From NCBI GenBank assembly GCA_019155185.1, contig CM032808.1, positions 5,322,716 through 5,386,715 of the forward strand: a stretch of DNA of 64,000 nt. The letters are read 5' to 3'. The notes under the pieces were generated by a model. The model was not told the DNA's origin. It was given only the letters and a program-made list of their open reading frames with translations, and did no database searches. Source of the stretch: Beaufortia kweichowensis. Its lineage: Eukaryota; Chordata; Actinopteri; Cypriniformes; Gastromyzontidae. A program made the translations under genes and the position numbers. Positions 46,670 through 58,274 of this stretch are shown here, piece by piece. How positions within the stretch are numbered: position 1 is the first letter of the stretch; each line of letters begins with the position of its first letter.

Positions 46670-48380
46670 TGTGCTTTAAGTTTACTGTGATTACTGTGAG
46701 TTTTTGCGTTTCCTTGCTTGTTACTTAATAGGTAGTTCGATAATGCAGAAAAGCATTACCCCTACTACTGTTCGTGACACTGTTTTGTCTCAGGAAAGAC
46801 TTGAACCATGTCTATAAAAACACAAATTCTTTCTTTCTTACACATCATGCCAGTTGCATGATGAATTTGCAATTGATGTCACTGCAACAAGAAATGAAAA
46901 TAAATAACTGAATGCTTTTCACTCGTTGCTGACAGCTGTTTACGATATTTTGCAAAGGTTCATTGTATGGCAGAATTCCTGTTGGCATGCATGTTTAGTT
47001 AGGCATACTTGCTAGTAAACATTGTGCTGTCAGATGCAGCTTAATTTCAAACCCTTAATGCTGAGAGATCAGTTTCAATAACACATGTACATGCTTCACC
47101 AAATGCTGGTGACAACAATGAAGTTTGACTAAGTTACAGCTACATAATCGAGAAAAGATTTCTGAGATTAAGATGGTCATGGACTTGGATAAAAATGTGT
47201 GTTTGTGTGGACTTTATTTATGCTAAGTGCTTATGTACTGCAAAATTAGTTAGGCTACTTCCTGTCTTTTAGCCTTCTGACAATATTTATTGCATAAACA
47301 TTAGTGTATTTGCTCTGAAATGCCTTAAAGTGTTTTATAATCTGTAAAATAATACTTTGCCTAAACAGCCAAGCTACAGTAACAATAGCTAAGTTGATTT
47401 AAAAAATGATGCAAGTTAACCAGAGAAATAAACTAGTTGTTAAAGGCATGTTCTCAAGTAAAAATGTTCTCAAACATAACAACTAAATGCTAGTTAAAAT
47501 CATCACAATATTTACATAAATATTCAAATTTAGAATTTAAAATATCAAATCTGTAACAAAACAGCAGATTTGCATATCTTCTGACATACAGTAACAGTTC
47601 ATAAAATTCTTACATAGTTCACTGACCTATTCAATTTAATATATTGCAAATATATTATCTCAGTAAATTATTTATTCAAAAGCAAATTTCCATATTTTTC
47701 TCAATATTCTTGTTTTGATATTTCATAACCATGATTATTTGGATATTGAATATTTTTGTAAAAAAAACTGACTGTCCTAAAGCACTTAAGATATATTTCT
47801 TCTTAAACTATTTGTGCACAATAAAAACAGTGTAGAACTAATGTTGGTATGATCTCCCACCCCAGGCTAAGAAGGCAACAGAAAAATGTTATTCTAGTCC
47901 ATCACATTTACCCCTGGAAATAAAATAAACTTCTTGTAAAATGTTTTGACAACTCTATGGTCACGTCACCACTGTTGTATGCAATGAGTCAACAAACCTT
48001 GATGATGCCAGTACAGAGCATTTTAGTTAAGTCCATTTAGAAATACCACAATATATGTACTGTACACACAGACTCTTAACTGTATGTGCTTTTTAAAGAA
48101 ACATCCACAAAACCCATCTTATCTATTGTCGCGCATGTCTAGACTTAAAGGTAGAGTAGTAGGTAAGATACAGAAGCCTGAAAATCTTGACATCTGGGCT
48201 TTACAGTCAGAATCAAAGCTAAATCCAACATAGTTTACCTAAAATCTTTCTGGTCAAAAACATACGCTCTCTACCTTCAAATGCTCCCTACAAAAAAGTC
48301 TTTTCTTTGAAGAGTCTTTAAGCATCTGGTTTTAACAGTCCACTTGAGTATGTGGGTATTGGGGAATGCAAGGACTGCTT
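46670..48380. other. AT-rich intronic DNA, nothing recognised
   Basis: Plain intronic sequence between repeat-bearing segments of the 14.3-kb slc39a11 intron. No repeat ends or coding likeness were seen. Confidence 0.45.
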
Positions 48381-48384
48381 TGAC

Positions 48385-48720
48385 TGGGAAAAGAGTGCTG
48401 GGAAAGAGAGAAAAAGAAGAGTGGCTTTCCCCTGGAAAACAAACAGACTTTTGTTTCAGAGGAGAGAAGAGAAGACTGTCTGACTGACTGCTGTTTTTAG
48501 CGGTTCAGGATGGAGAAAGAACAAGAAAGTAAAGGAAGGGATTGAGGTTGCAATTTCAGAAACTGGAAAAACACACGGATGGAGGTCGGATCAAGATGTT
48601 CAGACCCTTCTCTGCATAAACAACCATCCGGCCTTTTAGTTAAGGAACTTGAAATAATGTTATCAATAGTACTTAATGTCTTTGTATACCAGCAATCTAG
48701 ACAAGGTGAGAACACAATCT
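48385..48720. promoter_or_regulatory. candidate conserved intronic block
   Basis: Purine-rich, then complex sequence, open on both strands with no protein likeness and no recognised repeat. Confidence 0.2.
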
Positions 48721-50229
48721 ACAATGTAGACAGAGTGAGACTTAAAGAATTGAATTTGGTTGTGCATGTCCACATTTAAAAAATTCCTCAAAATAACTAA
48801 GATGTAACCTTTTTTAGCATTAGGATCAGACTTGTAAAGTATGCAGTGGTCAGTGTCTTGTTAACAGAAAATTGGTGACATTTAAACTGTCTGGAGTCAT
48901 CAGAAAAACTGTTTGCAATACTTGAATGACTAAAGTTTGATATTTGAAGGTTTGTAAACATGGATGTGGGAATTACCACAGAATAAGCGACTCTGTCATG
49001 TACATTTTTAATCATTTGAGTATCTGAAAACCAAACACTTGGAGCTTTTTTAGATGTTTAATGAATGGAAAACATGATATTACACACGGTTTTCCTCTAG
49101 ATCCCTGTGAATTCCAGCCAGCAGCCTTAATTATTAAAGACTAATTACAATAACGTAAACTATTCCACTTCCCAGAAATCAATTAAAGTAGATCTGGGAT
49201 TACCCTAGTTCCACAAAACAACAAACGTGAAGACTTTAAGGTCATTTAAGTTTTTATTCTATCATACAGAGTATGTTCAACTGGAAAAACATCAAAGCAG
49301 ATGAGGAAAAAGAGAGTGAGGAAAGTATATTTAAACAACAGAACAAAGAGAAAAGTATATAGGAAAGTAAATTATAGTGGAGCAGAGGAGAACATATGAG
49401 AGAAAGAGGACTACAGAGAGGTACATTTTGGGTATGTTAATGAAGCATGAAACACAAAAAGTAAAATATAGTACTGCAGAGTAATGCAGAGTATAACATG
49501 TTTGTGTAATAGAGTATAGCTTTTGCGCCTATTCAGTTTCAAATTATTTTTGTCAGAAAAAAATGTATGTTTGTCTTTAACACTCATAAAACTTATATGG
49601 CCGTAACGATACCAATGCTATATTAAAATCAAAAGATGTACATTAGTCCTGTAATGATTATTTTCTCATTTAAAATGATGATGAATGGAAAACTGTAATT
49701 AGCTGAATAAAGTGGAGCATAGTACAGTACAGTCATGTACAGCAGAAGATCTTTTTCTTGTCTGATTGTTTTTAGTTTGGGACAAAAGCTTCAATCTTAT
49801 GCTGTATTATGAGTTCAACACACCACAGTATGCTACATGCACACAGACTGCTCCTTATGTTTACTTATTGAGCAAGCTATGTAACAAATCATCCATCTGT
49901 CTCTCCTCCTATCTGATTATTAAGCACAGACAGCACTCCTCTACAAAGCACATAGGAAACACTTGCTGTCAGTATGCATGTAAAGAGATTAAACTGATTG
50001 GAAGGCTAATCTAAAACAGTTTTCCTTATGCTGCTGGATGCAGCGTGGTATTAAAAGGAAAGCACAGGGCCAGGATGAGCAGACAAAAAAGGATTGTGAT
50101 TCTCCCTCATGTCATTTTAAACAGTCATTTATTTTGGAAAAATGTTGGATTGTGTGCCGATACAAAGAAAATAAATGGGGGCTAATGTCGTATGGTTATC
50201 AATAAAAATATCAAAATATCATCTATTGT

Positions 50230-50387
50230 ACAAGCAGTTGATAAGAGCATGGCACTAGCAATGCCGAGGTTATGGGTTCGATCCCAGGCATTACACACAC
50301 TCATAGAAAAAAAATTGTAGTATAATGCACTATAAGTCGCTGTGGATAAAAGCATCTGCCAAATGCATAACTGTAAATGTAAATGTT
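50230..50387 (+). repeat. complete HAmo-like SINE (tRNA head plus L2 tail)
   Basis: It begins with an A-box-like GATAAGAGCATGGCACTAGCA and a perfect-looking B box GGTTCGATCCCAGG, continues through TATAATGCACTATAAG and ends in TCGCTGTGGATAAAAGC, ATCTGCC, AAATGCATAA and CTGTAAATGTAAATG. A tRNA-derived head with a LINE-type tail is the layout of the cyprinid HAmo SINE, mobilised by an L2 LINE. It lies in the slc39a11 intron, antisense to the gene. Confidence 0.8.
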
Positions 50388-50393
50388 TTCTGC

Positions 50394-50463
50394 ATAAGAA
50401 AGAAAGTCATACAGTCTTCGAATGAAAAAAATTCATTTATTTGCTAAACTATCCTTTTAAGGT
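50394..50463 (-). repeat. fragment of a common cyprinid repeat end
   Basis: AAGAAAGAAAGTCATACAGTC, then AAATTCATTTATTTGCTAAA and CTATCCTTTTAA, is the reverse orientation of the repeat type at 21790-21980. It abuts the SINE. Confidence 0.5.
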
Positions 50464-51308
50464 GACCAGAAAAAATATATTTTTTAGTTGTAGCCACAGT
50501 GTACAACATAATTTCAAGCTTTAAGCTTAAACCTTTAAAATGTTATGATAACAAAAACTATAAACACAAACTTAAACAGTGTTTTCTTACATTTTAACTG
50601 GTAAAGGGAGAAAATGAGAGAAATATGGAGACATACTGTATACGTCTGTTGTCTCAACATCTGCAAGTTGTAGCTCACATCTGGATGGCAGTCTGAGTCA
50701 CAAACAGACACATACAGCACACATACACAGAGGCACACAGGACCTCATTGAATTTCTACAGTGAAGTCCAGGTGGTTCAACAGCTACAATGCTGCTCTGA
50801 TTCTCTGCTATGCCTAATAGATTCCATCTGGAAGTATGATGTGCACACTTGTTATCCTGTTTCCCCTCTCTCTCTCTCTCTGATGTAAAAACAGACTTGG
50901 ACTCCTAAGGACATTATTGAAACTTGGATATTAACATATACTCTAGAATTATCACAGCAACACATTCTTTGAGTTACAATACCAGTTTTGACCACTTGGT
51001 GACAGCATCACACAATGCTGCCTGCAACATTCAAGCAAGATCATTCAAATAGTCATTGCATAAACATAAATTATATTTAATTCTGAATTTGCCCGTTTTA
51101 GATCACCCTGAAATAGACATTTTGTCATCTCCAGTCATGTTGTATAGATTGGACGCTGATCAAATAATCTGTATTAATAATAATTTTCTCAAATAATCAA
51201 AAATTACCATTTGTGTTTCAAAGATGTATGAAAACATTATGGCTTGGAAGTGCATGGTGACAAATTTCTTTCTGGTGAACGACTCTTTTAACACTGTTAA
51301 TGACTTAC

Positions 51309-51378
51309 CTGGCACTCTCAAATGTGGCTGACTGAGTTTTTCCGACTGCTCCGAAGCCAACTCCAACTGCCAAGCCCT
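51309..51378 (-). CDS. slc39a11: slc39a11 coding exon (EGLAVGVGFG helix)
   Basis: Internal exon of 70 nt between acceptor TTTTTCAG and donor GTAAGT (51308-51303). It starts with AG of the split Glu codon of HNIPEG and ends with AG of a split Arg codon. It encodes EGLAVGVGFGAVGKT and SATFESAR, the Gly-rich end of the metal-binding helix and the short loop after it. Phases match both neighbouring exons exactly. It is flanked by 11.0 and 14.3 kb introns, so it would be missed by simple ORF searches. Longer open frames over the same bases are in the wrong frame. Confidence 0.93.
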
Positions 51379-51379
51379 C

Positions 51380-54300
51380 TGAAAAACAGAAATCAAACCT
51401 GTCACCCTTTCACTTAAACACCAACATCAGGCTGTTACAGGGTGCACTGATGATCAAGACAAAATATTAGATATAATCAGCCACAAAGGATTTTTTCCCA
51501 CAACTACTCAACAAAGAAGGACTTCAAATAGAGTACCTCAACAGTCCTTGTTCAAACTTGTTCAGTTTGTGAGATATTAATTAAAACATTTTTTTTGTGA
51601 GCAATTACAACTATGACATGTTTTAGAAAAGGACATTTTAAAAAAGTGGTTCCTTAGAGATTTTTTAAGTTAATTTTGTTGACCTTTAGGATATTAATGC
51701 CCCCAAACATATACACATACACATGGACAGAATATAATTAATTTAAATTTTTAAATGTTTTGGATCTACTGTATAATACATTTAATATTCCAGTGTCTTT
51801 TTGTTGACTTTTTTATTAAATAATTAATTTGGATAATGTATAATGAGGTTCATTTTCCTATTTACCCAACATTTCTTCACAAAGTCTTACAATGGTATGT
51901 GCAAGGTTTTATTCGTCCATGTGTGGCCCATTCCAAATTTGTATTGATTGTATTGTAAGTTTAGCTTCTAAGCATTATACAGAGTGCCGAGAGAGATATA
52001 CACTCACAAAGCACTTTTTCAATCAAGCATTACCTTAGCTAGACATCTGATAAGCTGACATCCAATCTGAGCCCCCATTCTGCAGTGCATTTCAATTTCA
52101 ATCATCCAGTACTTTCCAGACTCCTTCATACTACTCCAAGTATTGCAAATCTCTGCTTTTGGACATGTCAGTATGTGTATGACTGTGTGTTTGTTTATTT
52201 ACATATTTTAATTCAACCTAATCATCTAAATTATGCAGGTCAATGTTATTTTAAATTTAAGATGGATATTAAGCATATGTAAATGCATCCAACATCACAT
52301 ATAGCCATATAGTGGTTTAGGAGTTTCAGGTTGTCTATTTAAATGTAAACAGACATCTGAGATGAACTGTTTGTTAATAAATTGATTAAAATGAAAGATG
52401 CCTCTAATTAACCTTAAAGATAGCAGGTTTGTTTAAATAAAACACATGATTACTGTATAGAGAGGCAATTTCAATAAAAACATTTTGTACATTTTTGTAT
52501 TTTTTTATATTCCTTTTTCTCACTAATTCTTCAGTTTTTCCCAACAGTCAGCACAAAACAAGTCAACTAGATGTGTATTTAGAAAAGAAGGTGGTAGCTT
52601 AACAATTTGCATTTAGAATGTACATGAATGACAATCAACTTTTCCACTATTCTCCCATTATGGCTTCCCTCAGGTAGCCACATAGTATTGTTTTCTAATG
52701 TCACATTCTTCTTTAAAAAGTTCATTCCTAGGTGATCTAAATGTTTGATGTGCTTGAATGTTAATCACAGCAACACTGCTGCTTGAAATTGAAAATGCCT
52801 GGGAGACAATGACTGTCTACTAACCATTTCTTCATGGCAAGACTATTGTATTGTACGACAGCACATGCAGTGTAATCATGTTGAGAAATTCATTACAATA
52901 GTCCCCTCAGGCAGTTCCAGCGGTGAGATCTATTCTACATCACATCTTCATCCATAAAACATGATCTTTTCTCTCACCACCCATCTTATCACATGTGCAC
53001 TTTATATTAGAGAAATGAAGACATCTTACCTGCCTCCTCAATCCAAAATAACACTACCTACATGAGCTGTGCAAAGACTGTTAAGAAATGGACTAAATCT
53101 CCATTACAAAAGACTTTTCCTAACTTGAGGGCTTGACAAATACCAGGGTGGTTGCTAAATAATAAAAACCGAAAATATGAATGTTCTATATACAAAAAGT
53201 CTAGACTTTCAGTGAATATTAAAATGCATTCAGCTGGACATCTGTCAACAACACTGCCACATTATAATAAGCACCACACAAGTATTATTGCATCTCATCA
53301 AACTGATTCAGTCCTGTTCTTTGCAATCTATCTGCCAAAGCAATACAACACAGTTTTGATGCTTAATTCCTTTTAATGAATGAGTCATGCACATCATTGT
53401 CACTTCAAGGCCATTTTATATGTCTTGAACACATTACAAACTGCAGTAATGCAATTTATGATTGCTACAATAAAACAATACTTTTGGTAAAACCGTATGT
53501 TAGACGATCATTTAGTTTTACATTGGTGACACATACAGTATTAACAGATGACCAACAAATATAATATATAGTGAGGGAACTGTACTGACCCAGAAAAAGC
53601 AGGTGACCATCATATGGCCTGAAAGTCTTGAATGGCTTTTAGGCCATACCTACAGTGTGTTATAATACAAACAGTAATTAATCATTGACTGAACACTTAA
53701 AAATAAAAACTGTTTTCAAATAATTAATAAGATGTCAAACTATCATAACAACTTTGCCTGCAGTATATATGAAACACTACAAGTCATTGGCCAAAATTGT
53801 ACCGCTGACGGACATGGTATATATGCATCAACACACTTCTGCAGAACATAGTTAGTTGGAGATGTGAAGTGTGTTTAATTGAGTGGTGGTATGCATAGTC
53901 ATACTAGAAGCTCCATGCAAGCACACTTGGAAATTATAGATTAATTGTACACAAGAGATGTAACTGACCAATATTTGACCAATTCAATCTGAAAATGTCC
54001 AACAGGAGAGGTCTGACTAATAATACAAAAGAAAATACAGAAAATAACAAGCAATTTCTTTTCTGTGTAATCTATATATATTATATAATCTATATATTGT
54101 ACCTGGTTTAGTTTGTTTTCAAATGACCAACATTTAGATTAAAAGTTGCTTTTAGATTAGGTAAAATGACCTATCAGTTTATGTACATGTGTTGGTTTGA
54201 AAACCAATGGTTTAAAATACTTGAATAGTTATTACATTCAAATAACAAAAAGCCAGGAAGAGAAGTGTTAACAAATCCTCCAGTCGAATCTAATTACGTT

Positions 54301-55240
54301 TACCATATTTCCCACAACTTTTATTGTGTTTAGTTGCACTTAATGAACTGCAGGCACATGTGAAAATCAGCCCACTGTTTTCCCAAAAGACTCAGATGAC
54401 TCAGATTCTGTGCCACAAAAACCAGATCAGGCACACACAAAGGCTTAGGAGCCTTCATGCTTAAAGTATAAAACATCAACAAGTACTGCCATTGGATTTT
54501 GTCTGTATGCTCTACTCTGTTCTATAACACCCTTTATAATGCATGCAATTTTTCAACTTTACCAACATTATTGTCCTTAATATGGTTTTTGGCTTTACAA
54601 CAAATCACACTAAAAAACAGAATGTAATTGTGTTGCATTTATAATCCAGAGTAATTTTAGTGCATTCTATTAACGGCACATCTGGAACATCTGGGTTGAT
54701 TTGAACACCACCCACCAAACCATAGTGTGAGGTTGAAGGAATGCAACATAAACAGAGCTGAAAGTTTTGGGGAGAAGACATTTATTTCTCCCTGTGTTTT
54801 CTGGATTGATACTTTGATTTGAGAGAACATTAAGCCAATCACAAGTACGTTTTATAAGATGAATCATCTGTCGTGCACAAGCTTCAATGTATACAGGTGA
54901 GAATGTATATAGGTGAGACTATATATATAATAATACATAATACAATATAATAAACCATTCAATATAATAAACTAGCAAGGTAATGTTAATTGTTTATTTT
55001 ATGTTCTTTCACATCAAGAAATTTGAACTTATAACATGTTCTATAATGTTTTACACTTGTACGGGTACATTAGCACTTAATACAGACAACTATTATACTA
55101 AAGCGACAATACAATTTGATTTAATGGCAACCTAGACTGAATCTAAAAGTGAGCAGCACACGCAGCAGTGATAGTGAACAAGAACAGAAATGTGGGGTAA
55201 AGGATCAGACTGTTATTCTGTACTAAAACAAAACAGGATC
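51380..55240. other. intronic DNA, no exon or clear repeat seen
   Basis: AT-rich part of the 11-kb slc39a11 intron. Open frames are short and unrelated to ZIP11. Confidence 0.4.
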
Positions 55241-55246
55241 ATATTC

Positions 55247-55560
55247 ACAGCTCACATCGTATCTCTCCATCGGTTCGCAGTTGCTGTCCACATCAAGTTT
55301 AAGCCTTTGTTGATTGCATAATTGATCGTACTGCATTCTACACTGGCATACTTTCGATTCCCTCTGACACATCTACGACCCATCCAGCACCCTGCGAATG
55401 AATGGTGCCTTGTGGTACCTTCACGTAAGAGCACAAAATCCCGCCCGCTCATTCTCCTTCACTATTTATTGCAGGTGAAATAATCTTCCAAAAGCCTTTT
55501 TGTCATCCGCATCCTTTCAAATACAGCTAAACTTTTATTTTCTGTGAAAATTTGAGAGGA
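55247..55560 (+). mobile_element. decayed L2-type LINE ORF2 fragment
   Basis: Reads as a broken version of the LINE at 28.9-29.25 kb: CTCTCCATCGGTTCGCAGTTGCT (from LHWLPVA), a CACATCAAGTTTAAG block, ACATCTACGACCCATCCAGC, ACCCTGCG, GGTACCTTCACGTAAGAGCA and CAAAATCCC. Several frameshifts and stops. Confidence 0.7.
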
Positions 55561-56289
55561 ACATGATGACTGCTTTGCCTCTTAAAAAAAAAACTATTTT
55601 TCCCTCCCTAAACAGGTATTGTTTCTAACAACTGTTAAAACTTTGTAATCTTATAGACATATTTTGTATCATTGCCACTGTAAGATGTAAATGAAAAACC
55701 TCATTCTTAAAGTGGATGTTTTCTGCTATTTTATGCTATCTGACTGAGTTGGATTCTAATGCTAAACATAAGGAAAGTTTAAAAAAACGAGTTGGACGAA
55801 TGACAGATTATTCCTGTGCCAAATAGGCCTACTCCAGTTACATACAGGGTGGAATTCAGTGCACGAAGACCTTAACCAAAACAAGAGCAAGAGCATGCCC
55901 ATCAACGACTTATCCTGACTCTTTTGCTCATGGCATGGCTTCAGGAGCTTCTTCTGAGTTATGACGGATGCAATATTACTCTAAAAAATTGGCAGACACT
56001 GTGTGTGTGTGTGTGTTATGTCCGCTTTAATGTTAATGTACTGCTGTGGCCCAGCAGTAAGCACGTGTGACATTATGTGATATTATTCCTTCCATATTTT
56101 GAAATAATTGGAAATGTCAGTTTGCAAGTATACCCAGAAAAAAAATGTAAAGATATATCCAATTCATCAATAATACCCACCATTTAAGCTGCTAAAATAC
56201 TAAAGGTAAAACAACAAATATTAAAAAATATTAAACTACAGTAGTTGACCATCGGGTTTAAAACAAACCCTAAGCATAATGTTTAAGAA

Positions 56290-56665
56290 TTTCATACAAT
56301 GTGGCCTTGCGAGCATTATAATTACATCCTGACAAACATACACAAGCTCTGCATCACTTGCTGCACTTTAGCTGACAGAGATTACATCAGAGCTCTTCAG
56401 CGAACAAAAGAGCACTATTTAGATGTCTACTACCAAATATACTGTCTTTTCACTTCAGTGACATTAACCATGAAAGCAATTTTGTTCTTGAGACATTTGA
56501 CCTCTTCTTTGAAAATAAAAGTCTGCAGATGTTTTACGCCAAGGCAAAAACTATATTCATCACATGTGTGGAGCGCTGTTTTCTGGGTAATTCCGATAAA
56601 AGGTTCAGGCTTTCATAGCACAAACCTCATCTATCATCACAAAATAAGCTTACATGTCTAAAGAT
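56290..56665. promoter_or_regulatory. candidate conserved intronic block
   Basis: About 375 bp of complex sequence, with an uninterrupted 120-codon plus-strand frame (56299-56661) that has no known likeness and no splice context. It is more probably a non-coding conserved stretch than a gene. Confidence 0.25.
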
Positions 56666-56869
56666 GCTTCAGTCCACTATTTTAACTTTTATTATTCTGA
56701 AAAATCTCTGTAGTGAGTTTCAAATCTTGGCTGTGGAGTCTCTTTAAGGTTATTCTAGGTGAGATTTCAAGCAACTCACAAGAACAGCAAGTCCAATGTG
56801 TTGTGCAATAGCAGCACACAAGATGCACATTTCGTATTCTGACTTGAGCTTCGTTTCTAGCTGACAAAT

Positions 56870-56922
56870 AGCGAGACAGAGAGAGAGTGTGAGAGAGAGA
56901 GCGAGAAAGAGAGAGAGAGCAT
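56870..56922 (+). repeat. GA-rich simple repeat
   Basis: GAGACAGAGAGAGAGTGTGA followed by GAGAGAGAGCGAGAAAGAGAGAGAGAG. Minus-strand frames rich in Ser-Leu here come from this repeat. Confidence 0.9.
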
Positions 56923-57727
56923 TTTTGAGAACCAGCATAACAACCTAATGAATCCACTGGAGGATTTAAACAATCACAACTCAGAAAACCCATCAGACCA
57001 GGATGTGGCCAATGCTCGACTCCCCAGACGCACTGGAGCACCTCCATGCCTCAAAGCAAACAAAAAATAAATGCACATTTAGTTTCTAAAATTGCATTAC
57101 TTCTAAATCTCTTTTAAGAGGCTCAATAAACATTAAGTATAGCTCTATGGTTTTGTAACCATGATCTAAGGTTGGGGTAAAACAGATGGTAACATAAAGA
57201 GGTGAGGTGGAGCTTGACCATCTAAATCCTACATCCTTTCCTGATCCTAAGATCTGAATACTAGTCAGAGACATCTCACAGAACAGTTTTTTCTTTTCTT
57301 TTGGAGTTTTTTATATCTTTGATTTGACAAGGAAAGAGAAGAAGAAAGTGTGTGCGCTATCTAATAAGGAAGTGGTGAGCAGCTCATGACCTCCAATGTC
57401 CTCACACACTCATAAATTATGCCATAAACTGATAGACAATGGTTGTCTCAAGTTTAATGAATCATCATGAAGATAGCAGTGACAGCATTGGGTATGGCAA
57501 GGTTTTTAGGTGGTATTGGTGATCGGTCAGTGTTGGTTGTGAGTGATGATGATGGTGGTAGAGGGAACGAAGCAACAATGGTGGTGATTGGGTAGTCATG
57601 GTTAAGATGTGGTGATGATGAGGCTACAAAAGTCAAGCTGCATGGACTGCATGGACAAGCTTCATAAGTGCTTCATATGTAGTTATATGTAATTAATGTG
57701 GAACATATTTTGATATTTCAGATTGTA

Positions 57728-58274
57728 CACTGCAAAAATGCCCTTCTTGAAAAGCAAAGATACAGTTACATCTAGTTAAAAAAAATCTTTCAATGCATGG
57801 GGTAAGTAAAATTCACTTGGTAAGAATTCTTGAAAATAGCATAAATGTCTAGTGACTAATGAATGCTACTGGATCTTAAAACTAGACCAAAATGCTTAAA
57901 ACTGGGCAGTTTTAACTTTTTAAAGCACTGACTAAAGAATACATTAGAAACAAATGCCTTAAAACTACAGTATCCGATCTTAAATCTAGTCACTTAAGAT
58001 ACTGTTTGGTCTGAAAACTAGACAAACATGCTTAAAACTCAGTAGTTTTTACTTTTTATAAGCAGGGATCACAGCAGAGTTTTAAGCATGTTTGTCTAGT
58101 TTTAAAATCCAGAAGCATTCATTAGTCACTTAATGCTATTTTCAAGAATTCTTAGAAGTTCCTAGAAGTCAGTTTTGCTTACCCCATTGACAGATTTATT
58201 TGCTAGATATTAGCAAATTTTAAATAGATGTAAGTGTATCTTGTTTGTTTCAAGCAGGGCATTTTTTTGCAGTG
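57728..58274. mobile_element. 547-bp long-arm foldback MITE, TA-flanked
   Basis: The ends are CACTGCAAAAATGCCCTTCT and AGCAGGGCATTTTTTTGCAGTG, with TA on both sides. The arms are over 200 bp and pair well inside too: AAGAATTCTTGAAAATAGCA, GTGACTAATGAATGCT and TTAAAACTAGAC recur inverted. The middle holds further partial copies. Transcription through it (it lies in an slc39a11 intron) would give a long hairpin RNA. Confidence 0.8.

Noticed and set aside
51160..51405. 81-codon minus-strand open frame over the 70-bp slc39a11 exon
   Set aside because: It reads the exon in the wrong frame; the correct frame is phase-matched to both neighbours.
56682..57047. 121-codon minus-strand open frame
   Set aside because: Its middle is Ser-Leu repeats translated from the GA simple repeat, and the rest is not protein-like.
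57460..57640. GGTGATGATGG-rich stretch as a coding or regulatory repeat
   Set aside because: It is low-complexity GTGATG-type sequence with no protein likeness.
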